From: Priestia endophytica DSM 13796
GTDB taxonomy: Bacteria > Bacillota > Bacilli > Bacillales > Bacillaceae_H
NCBI RefSeq assembly: GCF_900115845.1
Contig: NZ_FOXX01000008.1
Coordinates: 124,001-188,000, forward strand
Length of the DNA stretch: 64,000 nucleotides
Direction of reading: 5' to 3'
Positions 9,271 through 17,903 of this stretch are shown here, in pieces; position 1 is the first letter of the stretch, and every line of letters begins with the position of its first letter. The notes beneath the pieces were generated by a model that was given only the letters and a program-made list of their open reading frames with translations, was not told the DNA's origin and did not search any database. The translations under genes and the position numbers were made by a program.

Positions 9271-10275
9271 TTATTTCATTGCTTCTTTTGGAGCTAATTC
9301 CGCTGCTGAAGCAATAGCTGTCAGCATACTACGTTCATCAACAACCCCAGTTCCTGCAATGTCAAAAGCTGTCCCATGATCAACTGACGTTCGGATAATT
9401 CCCCCGTTTAACCCAACTGTAATATTAACTCCTTCTTCAAGTCCTAACACTTTGATCGGCACATGCCCCTGATCATGATAGCAAGCAATAACAATATCAA
9501 AATCTCCTCGAACCGCTCGGAAAAAGAGTGTATCAGCCGGATATGGTCCTGTAACATTCATTCCTTCGTTCACTGCTTTTTCAATAGCAGGAACAAGCTT
9601 TTCTTCCTCTTCTCCTTCACCAAAGAGGCCATTTTCTCCAGCATGAGGATTAATCCCGCAAACAGCGATCTTTGGAGCACTGTACCCAGCTCTGCGTAAT
9701 GTTTCATGCGCTAATTTCACCACTGTGTACGTTCTTTCCGGGTTAATTAAATCAATCGCTTTTCTTAATCCAACGTGAGTTGTAAGGTGAATCACTTTTA
9801 ATTTTGGGGATGACAACATCATGGAGTAGCTTTTTGTATCTGTCAGTTCTGCCAAAATTTCAGTGTGACCAGGATACGAATAACCACCTTTATGAAGCGC
9901 TTCTTTATTTAACGGTGCTGTGCAGATGGCGTGAATCGCTTTCTCTTTGGCTAGATGAATGGCTTTTTCAATAAATTTGAATGCAGCGCTTCCTGCCTCA
10001 GGTGAAACTTTCCCGAATGGTAAGTTCTCTGGAAGAAGATCAAGACTAAGGCAATTTATCACACCATGAATAAATTTCCCTTCCTTAACATCGTGAATCT
10101 CACGTATCTCTGCAGAAGACTCCAGCAACCCTGCGGCTCTTTTCAATATTTTTGCATCGCCAATAACAACCGGGTCACACATTTCATAAACAGAAGAATG
10201 AGCAAGTGCTTTAACGATAACTTCAGGTCCTACCCCTGCTCCATCTCCCATCGTAATTCCAATAATAGGTTTCAT
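9271..10275 (-). CDS. PdxA2-like 4-phosphohydroxy-acid dehydrogenase
   Basis: 334 residues, full length for the PdxA family. Motifs: ITMGDGAGVGPEVIVKAL at the N-terminus, APLNKEALHKGGYSYPGHTE, the metal-binding HVGLRKAI region, CYHDQGHVPIKVLG and GGIIRTSVDHGTAFDIAGTG. Because it sits next to a DUF1537 kinase, it most likely belongs to the PdxA2 group, which oxidatively decarboxylates 4-phospho-D-threonate or -erythronate to dihydroxyacetone phosphate (established for characterised DUF1537/PdxA2 pairs), rather than to pyridoxine synthesis, which Bacillus makes by PdxST. Start at ATG 10275 (GGAGG five bases upstream) in place of an upstream in-frame start. Confidence 0.87.
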   Translation of the reverse strand: MKPIIGITMGDGAGVGPEVIVKALAHSSVYEMCDPVVIGDAKILKRAAGLLESSAEIREIHDVKEGKFIHGVINCLSLDLLPENLPFGKVSPEAGSAAFKFIEKAIHLAKEKAIHAICTAPLNKEALHKGGYSYPGHTEILAELTDTKSYSMMLSSPKLKVIHLTTHVGLRKAIDLINPERTYTVVKLAHETLRRAGYSAPKIAVCGINPHAGENGLFGEGEEEEKLVPAIEKAVNEGMNVTGPYPADTLFFRAVRGDFDIVIACYHDQGHVPIKVLGLEEGVNITVGLNGGIIRTSVDHGTAFDIAGTGVVDERSMLTAIASAAELAPKEAMK

Positions 10276-10325
10276 AATAGCCTCCTCAAGCTTCAAATTT
10301 TAAACCGTTTTATGATTTAAAACAT

Positions 10326-11612
10326 CTAAACGATCGCTTTTTTTCCTTGCAGTTTATAAAGTGATTTCACCATTGCTAGTTCAGTTCCAAAGCTTCCTGC
10401 TTTTGTAACAGCAAAAATCTCTTGATTATCAAGCTTGCCGAGTGGAATCCCAGCTTCCACCTCATCAATAAGCTGAAAGGAGTTTGCGTTTAACCTTTCT
10501 AATACTTGCTGAGCTGTATCTCCTCCTGTAAGAAAGAGGTTCTTAAGATCGTAAACTTCTATAAGTTTACGCGAAACGTCTCCAAGCATAGCTGAAATTT
10601 TGTTGCTTAACCTAACAGCACTATAACCGTATTTCCTTCCCATTTCTTGTGTTTCTTTCACTTTTGCAGACGAGAACAATGCAACATTTTTCCCGCATTT
10701 AAAAGCTTCGCCAGCTTCAGTTAGAATGCGATGAATTTCTTTTCTCAATCCTTCCTTTGTCTCTAGAATATTTTTTGGATTTATTTCTAACCCTACTGTG
10801 TTTGTTCTAGCTTGGAGTGTGTGAAGCTGGTTTCTACCAACTTTACTTACGCTTCCTACAACGAATAAAACTGGATTCTCATTATAAGTAAGCTGAAGCT
10901 GCTCTCTTTTTTTTTGTAATCCGTAAAGAGGTGGCAAGTAGTTAATAAGCCCTGTTGATCCGACCCATACAACAGAAAGATCTGTTTGAGCAACGGCTGT
11001 GACAAGAGAGTTTAAATCTCTTTCTTCAATAGCATCAACTGTTATATATGAAATTCCTTGTTCTTTAAATTGAGCAAGCTTCTTACACACATTTTCACGG
11101 CCGATCCGCAAGTCTTTATAAAAAAGGTGACCAACCTTTCGTTTGGCTTGTTGTTCAATTAAATGTGCAATTTCCGACTCTCTTACAGGAGTTTTAGGAT
11201 CATTCGCTACTTCTGTTTCGTGAAGCTCCTTTTGATGAAGAAAGTGAATACCATCTACAACTTGACGTCCTGCTTTAGGAAAAGCAGGTGAAATTAACAC
11301 AAAATCAGGACGAAAAACATCCGCAACAGCATTGATTTCTTGCCCTACGTTCCCTCTCATTGTGGAATCAATTTTTTTGTATACAATATCAAACGGTTGC
11401 TTTTGAACCCACTTTGCTACTTTTTTCACTCTTTTATAGGCTTCATTTTCAGCTAAAGCACGACTATCTGTATTAAAGATAACAGCTTGATTTTCTTGAA
11501 CTTTTTCATGATATTTTTGTAAAACAACAGATACATCAAGCCCATATCGGACTAGCTGACCTCCGCAATCACTTGCTCCAGTTAAATCATCAGAAATTAC
11601 GGATATTCTCAT
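10326..11612 (-). CDS. DUF1537 (OtnK/DtnK-type) four-carbon acid-sugar kinase
   Basis: About 428 residues. N-terminal SDDLTGASDCGGQLVRYG, TDSRAL, then KKIDSTMRGNVGQEI and SPAFPKAGRQV are hallmarks of the DUF1537 substrate-binding domain; the C-terminal half has GSVSKVGRNQ and the nucleotide-binding LTGGDTAQQVL. Characterised members phosphorylate D-threonate, L-threonate or D-erythronate at C4 (OtnK, LtnK, DtnK, DenK). The immediate downstream PdxA-like gene supplies the next step. Which stereoisomer is used cannot be decided. Start ATG 11612; a TTG one codon earlier would fit the AAAGG site slightly better. Confidence 0.9.
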   Translation of the reverse strand: MRISVISDDLTGASDCGGQLVRYGLDVSVVLQKYHEKVQENQAVIFNTDSRALAENEAYKRVKKVAKWVQKQPFDIVYKKIDSTMRGNVGQEINAVADVFRPDFVLISPAFPKAGRQVVDGIHFLHQKELHETEVANDPKTPVRESEIAHLIEQQAKRKVGHLFYKDLRIGRENVCKKLAQFKEQGISYITVDAIEERDLNSLVTAVAQTDLSVVWVGSTGLINYLPPLYGLQKKREQLQLTYNENPVLFVVGSVSKVGRNQLHTLQARTNTVGLEINPKNILETKEGLRKEIHRILTEAGEAFKCGKNVALFSSAKVKETQEMGRKYGYSAVRLSNKISAMLGDVSRKLIEVYDLKNLFLTGGDTAQQVLERLNANSFQLIDEVEAGIPLGKLDNQEIFAVTKAGSFGTELAMVKSLYKLQGKKAIV

Positions 11613-11632
11613 CAATCATCATCACCTTTACT

Positions 11633-12799
11633 TTAAACAAGTAGCTTGCGGTAAATCGTTTCCATATCTTCTAAGCTTAGCTCTTTTGGATTGTTATTTA
11701 AAAGACGCGTTACTTTTGAAGCCGAAACCGCTAATGAAGAAACGTCTTCTTCCGTTACTCCATACTCTTTAAGATTTTGTGGAATTTCTAACAGGTTAGT
11801 CCATTCCACAATTTTTTCAACCACTTTTTCTGCTGCTTCTCTTACGGTTAACTCTCTTGTGTCAATTCCCATTGGTTCAGCTACTAGAGAGAGACGTTCT
11901 TCAATTGCTTCCATATTAAATTTCATGACGTGTGGAAGGAGCATAGAGTTCGCAACACCGTGTGGAATTTTAAATTTGCCTCCTAACGGATAAGCTAGGG
12001 CATGAACTGCTGCTGTTCCTGCGCTTGTTAAAGCCATTCCTCCGTACATTGAACCAAGAAGCATTTTCTCACGCGCTTCAATAGAAGAACCATTTTGATA
12101 TGCTTCAACAATGCTAGCTGAGATAAGACGAATAGATTCAAGTGCTACCATGTCACTAATTAGATTTGCTTTATTTGAGATAAATGACTCAAGCGAATGT
12201 GTGAACGCATCCATCCCTGTTGCAGCCGTAATTGGCCGAGGCAAACTAAGCGTTAAAATAGGATCAAGAAAAACAAGGTTCGGAAGAAGATGCTTACTGA
12301 CTACACCTATCTTTAGTTCTTCATCAGGAATAGTTACAATGGCATTTGGCGTTACTTCAGAACCTGTTCCTGAAGTGGACGGAATTAAAAATGTTGGAAT
12401 TCCTGGTTTCTTCACTAAATCCGTTCCTAATATATCTTTAAGGGATTGTTTATTTGTTGCTAGAACAGAGAGGATTTTAACTGCATCAAGAACGCTTCCT
12501 CCCCCAAGACCAATTAATAAATCATATTGTTGATGTTTTATAGATTCGAAAACGTCTTCGATATTTTGAAGCGTAGGTTCTGGAAGAACGTCAATGTTTA
12601 TATCTGATTCGATCCCATGTTTGGCTAAGTCATTCTTCACTTGCTCAACAAAACCCAAGCGTTTCATCGTTGGCTGTGTCACAATTAACGCTCTGTGAAG
12701 CTCTCTATCTAAAAGATGAAGATAATCTCCTATATTTTTGAGACTATCAGCGCCGGAAATAATATGATCAGCTGTTTGAAATTGATATAAGTTTGTCAT
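11633..12799 (-). CDS. Iron-containing alcohol dehydrogenase
   Basis: 388 residues, group III alcohol dehydrogenase. NAD(P) motif GGGSVLDAVK (~100-109), STSGTGSEVTP, and the metal ligands in ATGMDAFTHSLESFIS and HGVANSMLLPHV are all present. Relatives reduce lactaldehyde, glycolaldehyde or succinic semialdehyde, or oxidise hydroxy-acids. Next to an aldolase, a plausible job is reducing the aldehyde formed from the cleaved sugar acid, or oxidising an alcohol before kinase action. It is 17 bases from the kinase gene and 23 from the aldolase gene, so it is clearly in the same operon. Confidence 0.9.
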   Translation of the reverse strand: MTNLYQFQTADHIISGADSLKNIGDYLHLLDRELHRALIVTQPTMKRLGFVEQVKNDLAKHGIESDINIDVLPEPTLQNIEDVFESIKHQQYDLLIGLGGGSVLDAVKILSVLATNKQSLKDILGTDLVKKPGIPTFLIPSTSGTGSEVTPNAIVTIPDEELKIGVVSKHLLPNLVFLDPILTLSLPRPITAATGMDAFTHSLESFISNKANLISDMVALESIRLISASIVEAYQNGSSIEAREKMLLGSMYGGMALTSAGTAAVHALAYPLGGKFKIPHGVANSMLLPHVMKFNMEAIEERLSLVAEPMGIDTRELTVREAAEKVVEKIVEWTNLLEIPQNLKEYGVTEEDVSSLAVSASKVTRLLNNNPKELSLEDMETIYRKLLV

Positions 12800-12822
12800 C
12801 TACTCGCCCTCTTTCTCTTCTA

Positions 12823-13716
12823 TCATTCACTTACACTTTGTTTTTTATAGCCCTCAACCATCTTCTGAATATGAGCAAGTTCCATTCCTGAAATCGGTTG
12901 AACAGGGAACTTCGGTGGTCCGACCGGAAGGCCAGAAAGTTCTACAGCCTTTTTTAAAGCTGCTGGTAATGTCCCATATTGAAAGGTATCACGTAAAGGC
13001 TGTAACTTTTGTTGAGCTTCCTCTGCTTTGTCGACATTACCTTGGGACCACTTGTTGTAAATATCAACAACTATTTCGGGTATCATATTTGCGGTTGCTG
13101 CTATTGCTCCAACTCCGCCTTCTTGTAACGTTTTGAGAATAAGAGAATCTGTACCTGCTAATACGCTAAAGTCTTTTTCCTTTGTTTCATAAATGTACTG
13201 TTTAATATTTTCGAAGTTTCCACTGCTATCTTTAATTCCGATAATATTGTCAACCTTAGCTAAAGTTGCCACTGTTTGCGGATCTAAGCTCATCCCTGTT
13301 TTTGAAGGAATGTTATATAAAAGAATAGGTAGAGAAGTTGAAGAGGCTATTTTTTGAAAATGAACCATTACCTCTTCTTGCGTTGGAGTAACAAAGTAAG
13401 GGGTAATGATAGAAATAGCATCAACTCCTAACCTCTCCATCTTGTTAGATAAAGAAATCACTTCTTCTGTGCTATTCCCTCCTGTCCCTACAATAACAGG
13501 AACTCTTCCATTTACTTCTTCTACAAGCACTTCAGCAATTTTCAATTTCTCTTCTTCTGTTAATAAATGAAATTCACCGTTTGTACCTAAAGCAAAGAGC
13601 CCGTGTACTCCTGCATCAATAAGCGAGTTTGCTAGCTGACGCAATACAGGTTCATTAACTTTCTGTTGAACTGTTAAGGGGGTTAGTAACGCCGGAATGA
13701 TGCCTTTTACTTTCAT
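12823..13716 (-). CDS. DHDPS/N-acetylneuraminate-lyase family aldolase, first operon gene
   Basis: 297 residues, (beta/alpha)8 class I aldolase. Visible: GLFALGTNGEFHLLTEEEK (substrate carboxylate GTxGE-type loop), the catalytic Tyr in LLYNIPSKTG (~135) and Schiff-base Lys in IIGIKDSSGN (~163). It lacks clear dapA context, so it likely cleaves a 2-keto-3-deoxy sugar acid or related compound to pyruvate plus an aldehyde, rather than making lysine. As the first gene of the operon it follows a sigma-A promoter overlapped by a cre-like palindrome. Start at ATG 13716, with AAAGGAGG eight bases upstream. Confidence 0.87.
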   Translation of the reverse strand: MKVKGIIPALLTPLTVQQKVNEPVLRQLANSLIDAGVHGLFALGTNGEFHLLTEEEKLKIAEVLVEEVNGRVPVIVGTGGNSTEEVISLSNKMERLGVDAISIITPYFVTPTQEEVMVHFQKIASSTSLPILLYNIPSKTGMSLDPQTVATLAKVDNIIGIKDSSGNFENIKQYIYETKEKDFSVLAGTDSLILKTLQEGGVGAIAATANMIPEIVVDIYNKWSQGNVDKAEEAQQKLQPLRDTFQYGTLPAALKKAVELSGLPVGPPKFPVQPISGMELAHIQKMVEGYKKQSVSE

Positions 13717-13784
13717 TTTGATTTCCTCCTTTATCAAAAACAAGCTTCATTGTTTACTTTTGAAACATAAAGTGTTTTTAACTA

Positions 13785-13799
13785 TGTAAAGCGTTTACA
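13785..13799 (-). promoter_or_regulatory. cre-like palindrome at the operon start site
   Basis: TGTAAACGCTTTACA on the minus strand: palindromic TGTAAA/TTTACA halves around CGC. It is one base longer than the classical cre core, so it is either a variant CcpA site or a site for another LacI-type protein. It starts just downstream of the -10 element. Confidence 0.5.
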
Positions 13800-13805
13800 A
13801 TATCC

Positions 13806-13834
13806 ATTGTATTACCTTGTGTTTAATTTATCAA
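13806..13834 (-). promoter_or_regulatory. Sigma-A promoter of the acid-sugar operon
   Basis: Minus-strand TTGATA (13829-13834), 17-bp spacer, TACAAT (13806-13811), about 90 bases before the aldolase start codon. No GG-N10-GC sigma-54 element was found in this spacer. Confidence 0.7.
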
Positions 13835-13878
13835 CATTTAAATTGTAATTATTCAAAAAATAACGGAAATTGTTTAAA

Positions 13879-13919
13879 AATAAAACAGTCGCCTTTATTA
13901 AAAAGACAACTGTTTTATT
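13879..13919 (-). terminator. Terminator of the PrpR-like regulator gene
   Basis: AATAAAACAGT pairs with ACTGTTTTATT, directly after the stop codon, with a T-rich tail on the minus strand. It separates the regulator from the operon it probably controls. Confidence 0.75.
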
Positions 13920-15688
13920 CACTTCAACTTTCGCCATAGGGTTGTGCGGTTGATTCCAAGTCTCTGAGCCGTTTTCGTTTGGTTCATTCCTTCTTCTCTC
14001 CATACTTTTCGGATAATTTTCCGCTCAATTTCTTCTAATGTGCCGTTCAAGTCTATGTGAGCTGAAATTTCAGCTCTTTCTTTTATCACAGTAGCTCTCT
14101 TCACGTCTTTGTATTCTAGAAATGGGCCGTTGGCAAGGACCATACTCTCCTGAATAAAACGCTTCAGTTCATTTAAGTTACCGTTCCATTTCAAACGCTT
14201 CAATTCTTCGACTGCCTGGGGACGAATACCAACAATTTGTTTTCCAAGCTTTATATTTAACTCTCCAATAAGCAAAAGAGTCAAGCTTTCAATATCTTCC
14301 GTGCGATCACGTAAGGAGGGAAGAGAAAGGATCGTTCCGGCCAAAGCATAGTACAATGGCGGGTATAACTTCTCAATTTCTAGCAAGTATTTTGGGTCTT
14401 GCTGAGATGAAGAAAGAAAACGACATGCTTGGGCCTCATTATTCAAATAAAAAGCGAGCTTTTTTTGAAGTGAAAAAGGAAGATGTTCTACATTTTTCAA
14501 GAAAATGCTACCATGAATATGATTAGAGAAAAAGTGCTGCGGACTTTCCGTGCTTAATAACTCTTCCCATTGATCAGTATCCACAACATTGCAATCAATA
14601 ACAACAAGCGGATACTGACGTCTACTACTATTAAAGTGAATGTACCGCGCAAGTCTGCTTTTTCCTGTTCCTTCTTCACCACTGATCCATACGGATACAT
14701 CTGTATTGGCACACATTTCAGCATTTGCGATAGCTTCCTTCATTACGTTGCTTTTTGTCGCTATTCCACCTAAGCTATTTTTTGTTATATATTCAGTTGA
14801 AGGTGAAACAACAGATATCCCACTTGCCTGCCTTTCATCTAGAAGTCCCTTCGTTATTCGAAAAACAAAAAGCTCTGAACTTTCATTTCGAAGTTTGTTC
14901 CCTGTGATGTTCCACAAAGATCCGTTTATCTGCAACATCGTTTTGAATGTTCCTTGTGTTGAAACATAACGGATGGCTTCCTTTATATTGAACTTTTTCT
15001 CGAGTTCATTCCCAATCTTTTCTGCGAAAGAAGGATTAGAAAACAGAGAATCTCCGTTTATATCATATACAGCAATTGCTTCTTGCTCTTCTTGTAGAAG
15101 CTGATGCGAGATTAAATATTTTTTGTGCAAAGAGGAGAGAAAACGATAACTTCTTTTCGCTTGTTGAAACGATTTTAATACACTCTCTTTTCCAGACGTT
15201 AATAAAATTCCGTTTAGCCCCAATTCCTCTGCTTTCTTTGTTGTACTAGCATCACCGATAATATTTTCATAGCCCTTTTGCTGTAAATTGATTAAAATAG
15301 GCTGAATTTCATCTTCTTCTGTTATCTTGAAAGAAGAAATATCAATATCTAGGATTTCACAAATGGTAGCAGCTCCTTCTGAAATAGGAGAAAACCCTAC
15401 AATAGCTGTTTTACCAGGGTAACCTTTAACAAGAGTTAAAACACGAAGCATATCGTAGCCTGAAACTTCTATTTCAACAACAGGAATCGAAACTTTTCTT
15501 TCGATAAGCCCTGCTGTTCCACCGCGACTAATAATTACATCTACACCGTGATCACAGGCTTTTTTCGCAAGTGATAACCCTTCCTCTAAATCTCCAATCT
15601 CTACTTGAATCTCAAAGTCTTCCTGCTCTCCTAAACTTATCATTAACTCTTTTAGCCCTGTATAAGGTGCAATGGCCATTACCTTCAT
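13919..15688 (-). CDS. PrpR-like regulator with degenerate AAA+ domain
   Basis: 589 residues. Residues 1-175 form a PrpR_N sensor (MAIAPYTGLKELM, VDVIISRGGTAGLIE); ~190-300 look PAS-like; ~310-530 align with sigma-54 activator AAA+ domains; the C-terminus is a Fis-type HTH_8 (NQTKTAQRLGINRTTLWRKL). Walker A is kept (SGEEGTGKS). The GAFTGA loop is absent, Walker B FLDE has become FLKN, and the arginine-finger region reads LYPPLYYAL. It is therefore unlikely to remodel sigma-54 polymerase and probably acts at the sigma-A promoter next door (inference). Start at ATG 15688, seven bases after AGAAGG. Confidence 0.85.
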   Translation of the reverse strand: MKVMAIAPYTGLKELMISLGEQEDFEIQVEIGDLEEGLSLAKKACDHGVDVIISRGGTAGLIERKVSIPVVEIEVSGYDMLRVLTLVKGYPGKTAIVGFSPISEGAATICEILDIDISSFKITEEDEIQPILINLQQKGYENIIGDASTTKKAEELGLNGILLTSGKESVLKSFQQAKRSYRFLSSLHKKYLISHQLLQEEQEAIAVYDINGDSLFSNPSFAEKIGNELEKKFNIKEAIRYVSTQGTFKTMLQINGSLWNITGNKLRNESSELFVFRITKGLLDERQASGISVVSPSTEYITKNSLGGIATKSNVMKEAIANAEMCANTDVSVWISGEEGTGKSRLARYIHFNSSRRQYPLVVIDCNVVDTDQWEELLSTESPQHFFSNHIHGSIFLKNVEHLPFSLQKKLAFYLNNEAQACRFLSSSQQDPKYLLEIEKLYPPLYYALAGTILSLPSLRDRTEDIESLTLLLIGELNIKLGKQIVGIRPQAVEELKRLKWNGNLNELKRFIQESMVLANGPFLEYKDVKRATVIKERAEISAHIDLNGTLEEIERKIIRKVWREEGMNQTKTAQRLGINRTTLWRKLK

Positions 15689-15944
15689 CTCATCACCTTC
15701 TGTTTCTGTTGCAAATTTAAACACACCTTTAATATATCAAACTTTTCTATTTATTCAAAAGTAAAATAATTGTGGAAAAGAGATTTTGAAGATGGGACGA
15801 TAAGCAACATCCCTTTACACAATGCATCGTTGCCACTTATATAGAAAGTTAGCATCTAAACTATTTATAGAAAGAAGTTCATCTCTATCCAACAATCCGA
15901 AAAAATGGCATAATAAAAGCAGCTATCTTATGAGGAGTCGAAGT

Positions 15945-16388
15945 ATGGAAAAAAACGATCAAAAAGAACAAAAACTTGCGGAATTTCAGGACGTATTTCA
16001 AAACGTATTTCGAAAGCTAAAAAAGCAAAACGACTTTTTCCCTAAAACAAAATATAACCTAGCAGATGGACATATTTTAATTCTTCTCTATCTTTCTAAA
16101 AAAGGAAGATGCACAGCTTCTGAAGTGACGTCTTATTTAGGAATCACGTCAGGAGGGGGTACAGTGTTAACGAGCACCCTCTTTAAACATCATCTAATTG
16201 ACCGGGTTCGCTTAGAAAGCGATCGAAGAGTTATTCAACTTTCACTAACAGAAGAAGGAAAAAAGGTTGTAAATGAAGTGATAAAGCAACGAGCAGAGGC
16301 ATTTATTGAACTTTTTCGAGATATGAAAAATGAAGAGATTGATCAAGTGACAAACGTGTTTAAAAAGTTGGATAATTTGTTAACATAA
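15945..16388 (+). CDS. MarR-family transcriptional regulator
   Basis: 147 residues, winged HTH. The middle contains DGHILILLYLSKKGRCTASEV, the helix-turn-helix GITSGGGTVLTSTLFKHHLI and wing RLESDRRVIQLSLTEEGKKVV, the usual MarR order. Flanking helices supply the dimer interface. It is monocistronic and has no obvious divergent partner, so its target is unknown; the nearest gene on the other side is the acid-sugar regulator. Start at ATG 15945, which has GAGGAG seven bases upstream, rather than an upstream in-frame start without a site. Confidence 0.85.
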   Translation: MEKNDQKEQKLAEFQDVFQNVFRKLKKQNDFFPKTKYNLADGHILILLYLSKKGRCTASEVTSYLGITSGGGTVLTSTLFKHHLIDRVRLESDRRVIQLSLTEEGKKVVNEVIKQRAEAFIELFRDMKNEEIDQVTNVFKKLDNLLT

Positions 16389-16392
16389 AGTA

Positions 16393-16428
16393 GAAAAGCT
16401 ATCCTTTACTAATAAGGACAGCTTTTCT
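16393..16428. terminator. Bidirectional terminator
   Basis: GAAAAGCTATCCTT pairs with AAGGACAGCTTTTC (one mismatch) between the convergent MarR and GNAT genes. Confidence 0.8.
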
Positions 16429-16442
16429 TACTTTAAAATATG

Positions 16443-16856
16443 TTAAGCAAAATATTTTTCCATGATAATATACGATTGCCCTCCTTTTATAAATTCCTTA
16501 CCCGTTTCACATAACCCAAATTTTTTATAAAAGTGAATTTTATTCGTTCTTGCATTACACCAAACTTTACATGCTCCCTCTTCTTTAGCTCTCTCTAGTG
16601 CATACCTTAACAACTTGCTTCCATACCCTTTTCCTTGCTCTTCTTGGGTTGTTGCAAATTTTCGGAACTGCACTTGTTCCCCATCTACGAAAAGAGAAAC
16701 TACAGAAATTAATTTATCACTTTTAAAAAGACCAAGATGAATTCCAGATGAATCGTCTTCTAATTTTATGTACTCTATACTTTTATTTGGCCACATCACC
16801 TTATGCCTTATAGTCCAAGCTTGTTCTTTTTCTACGCTAGCTATTGTCCACTCCAT
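16443..16856 (-). CDS. GNAT-family N-acetyltransferase
   Basis: 137 residues with a single GNAT domain. Motif A (acetyl-CoA pyrophosphate loop) is QEEQGKGYGSKLLRYAL (~71-87), followed by CKVWCNARTNKIHFYKKFGL, the motif B region. Substrate unknown. The start is supported by AAAGGGTG upstream of the ATG. Transcribed alone. Confidence 0.85.
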   Translation of the reverse strand: MEWTIASVEKEQAWTIRHKVMWPNKSIEYIKLEDDSSGIHLGLFKSDKLISVVSLFVDGEQVQFRKFATTQEEQGKGYGSKLLRYALERAKEEGACKVWCNARTNKIHFYKKFGLCETGKEFIKGGQSYIIMEKYFA

Positions 16857-17433
16857 TCTCTCACCCTTTCTAACAAAATATCATGATTAAAAAAATGAAA
16901 ATACTAAACTTTTATCATTCCTTCTTATTCTTAATGGAGCTGTACGCAGCTATTGTAGATTCATTAGAAAAACCTTTGTGAGCTAATTCAACTCATACTT
17001 TTTCTATTAATTACTGCAATAAACTACCCTTCTGTTGCATACTAGGCTTCTAAAATTGGGGGCACTCAGCCAGGTAATTATCTCCTTTTTTCTTTATCCA
17101 AAAAGGAGTGTGCTAAAAGCTTGCACCACATATTTTTCATATTAATACAATCTCCGCTTTTACCCAAAATCAGTTTACCCTCTTTTTATTTCTTAGTATA
17201 GAATAAATAGGACAGAATGATATTGTACAATATATTTATACTATAAGTTAAAAGGAAATCTAGGAGATAAAGAAATAGTTTATAGTTTTAAAAAGATAGT
17301 TAAGCAATCCTCTCTTTAAAAGTTCCTATCCTCATTCTGAAATCTGCTACAAGTCCGTTGCCCCACTCCTCTAGTTGCTTTACACTTAAGAAAGTGAACG
17401 AACAGAATCATTCAAAAGGAGGAAATGAGAAAC
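16857..17433. other. 577-bp intergenic region with a promoter and a hairpin
   Basis: No coding signal was found. Near the right end TTGCCC (17358-17363), 17-bp spacer and TACACT (17381-17386) form a fair sigma-A promoter for the DMT pair. At 17082-17108 CTCCTTTTT and AAAAAGGAG make a short hairpin. The remainder is AT-rich and unexplained. Confidence 0.5.
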
Positions 17434-17862
17434 ATGCAAGGAATTTTATTTGCCTTTTTAGGAGGAGCATGCATTACTCTTCAAGGCGTTATTAACACAC
17501 GAATTAGTGACACAATCGGCACATGGCAAGCTGTTTCACTTACCCAATTTGTTGGGTTTCTTCTTGCCTTATGCATTTGGGTTGTAAAACGAGATGGGCA
17601 TATAGCTCAAATCAAAAAAGTAAAACCACTTTATCTTTTAGGAGGTGGCTTTGGTGCTCTTATTATATTTAGTGAAGTTACCGCTATTCAACATATTGGA
17701 GTAACGTTTACGATCTCTATTCTTTTAATCTCTCAACTTTGTATGGCTTTTTTAATCGATATAAAAGGATGGTTTGGGCTTATAAAACAGAAGATGAAGC
17801 TTCCTCAATTTTTAGGGATTACTATTATGATTGTTGGTGTTCTTATTTTAAGTTATAAATAA
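17434..17862 (+). CDS. Small DMT transporter (DUF606/YdcZ family), first of a pair
   Basis: About 142 residues with four to five membrane segments, half the size of EamA proteins. The family signature is at the N-terminus: LGGACITLQGVINTRIS, followed by GTWQAVSLTQFVG and a C-terminal GITIMIVGVLIL. Such half-size proteins are often encoded in pairs and are thought to work as heterodimers; the neighbour downstream is a clear paralogue. Substrate unknown. An AAAGGAGG lies upstream; the in-frame ATG 17425 is only two bases from it, so ATG 17434 is preferred although its spacing is long. Confidence 0.8.
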   Translation: MQGILFAFLGGACITLQGVINTRISDTIGTWQAVSLTQFVGFLLALCIWVVKRDGHIAQIKKVKPLYLLGGGFGALIIFSEVTAIQHIGVTFTISILLISQLCMAFLIDIKGWFGLIKQKMKLPQFLGITIMIVGVLILSYK

Positions 17863-17903
17863 GCAAGATACATATTCATCACCTCATGAAAGAAGGCATT
17901 CAA

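Noticed and set aside
13720-13918. Sigma-54 promoter for the acid-sugar operon
   Set aside because: The only GG...GC pair near the start has an 11-base gap, and a good sigma-A promoter is present.
16857-17433. Insertion sequence relic in the gap before the DMT pair
   Set aside because: No terminal inverted repeats, target duplication or transposase fragments could be recognised.
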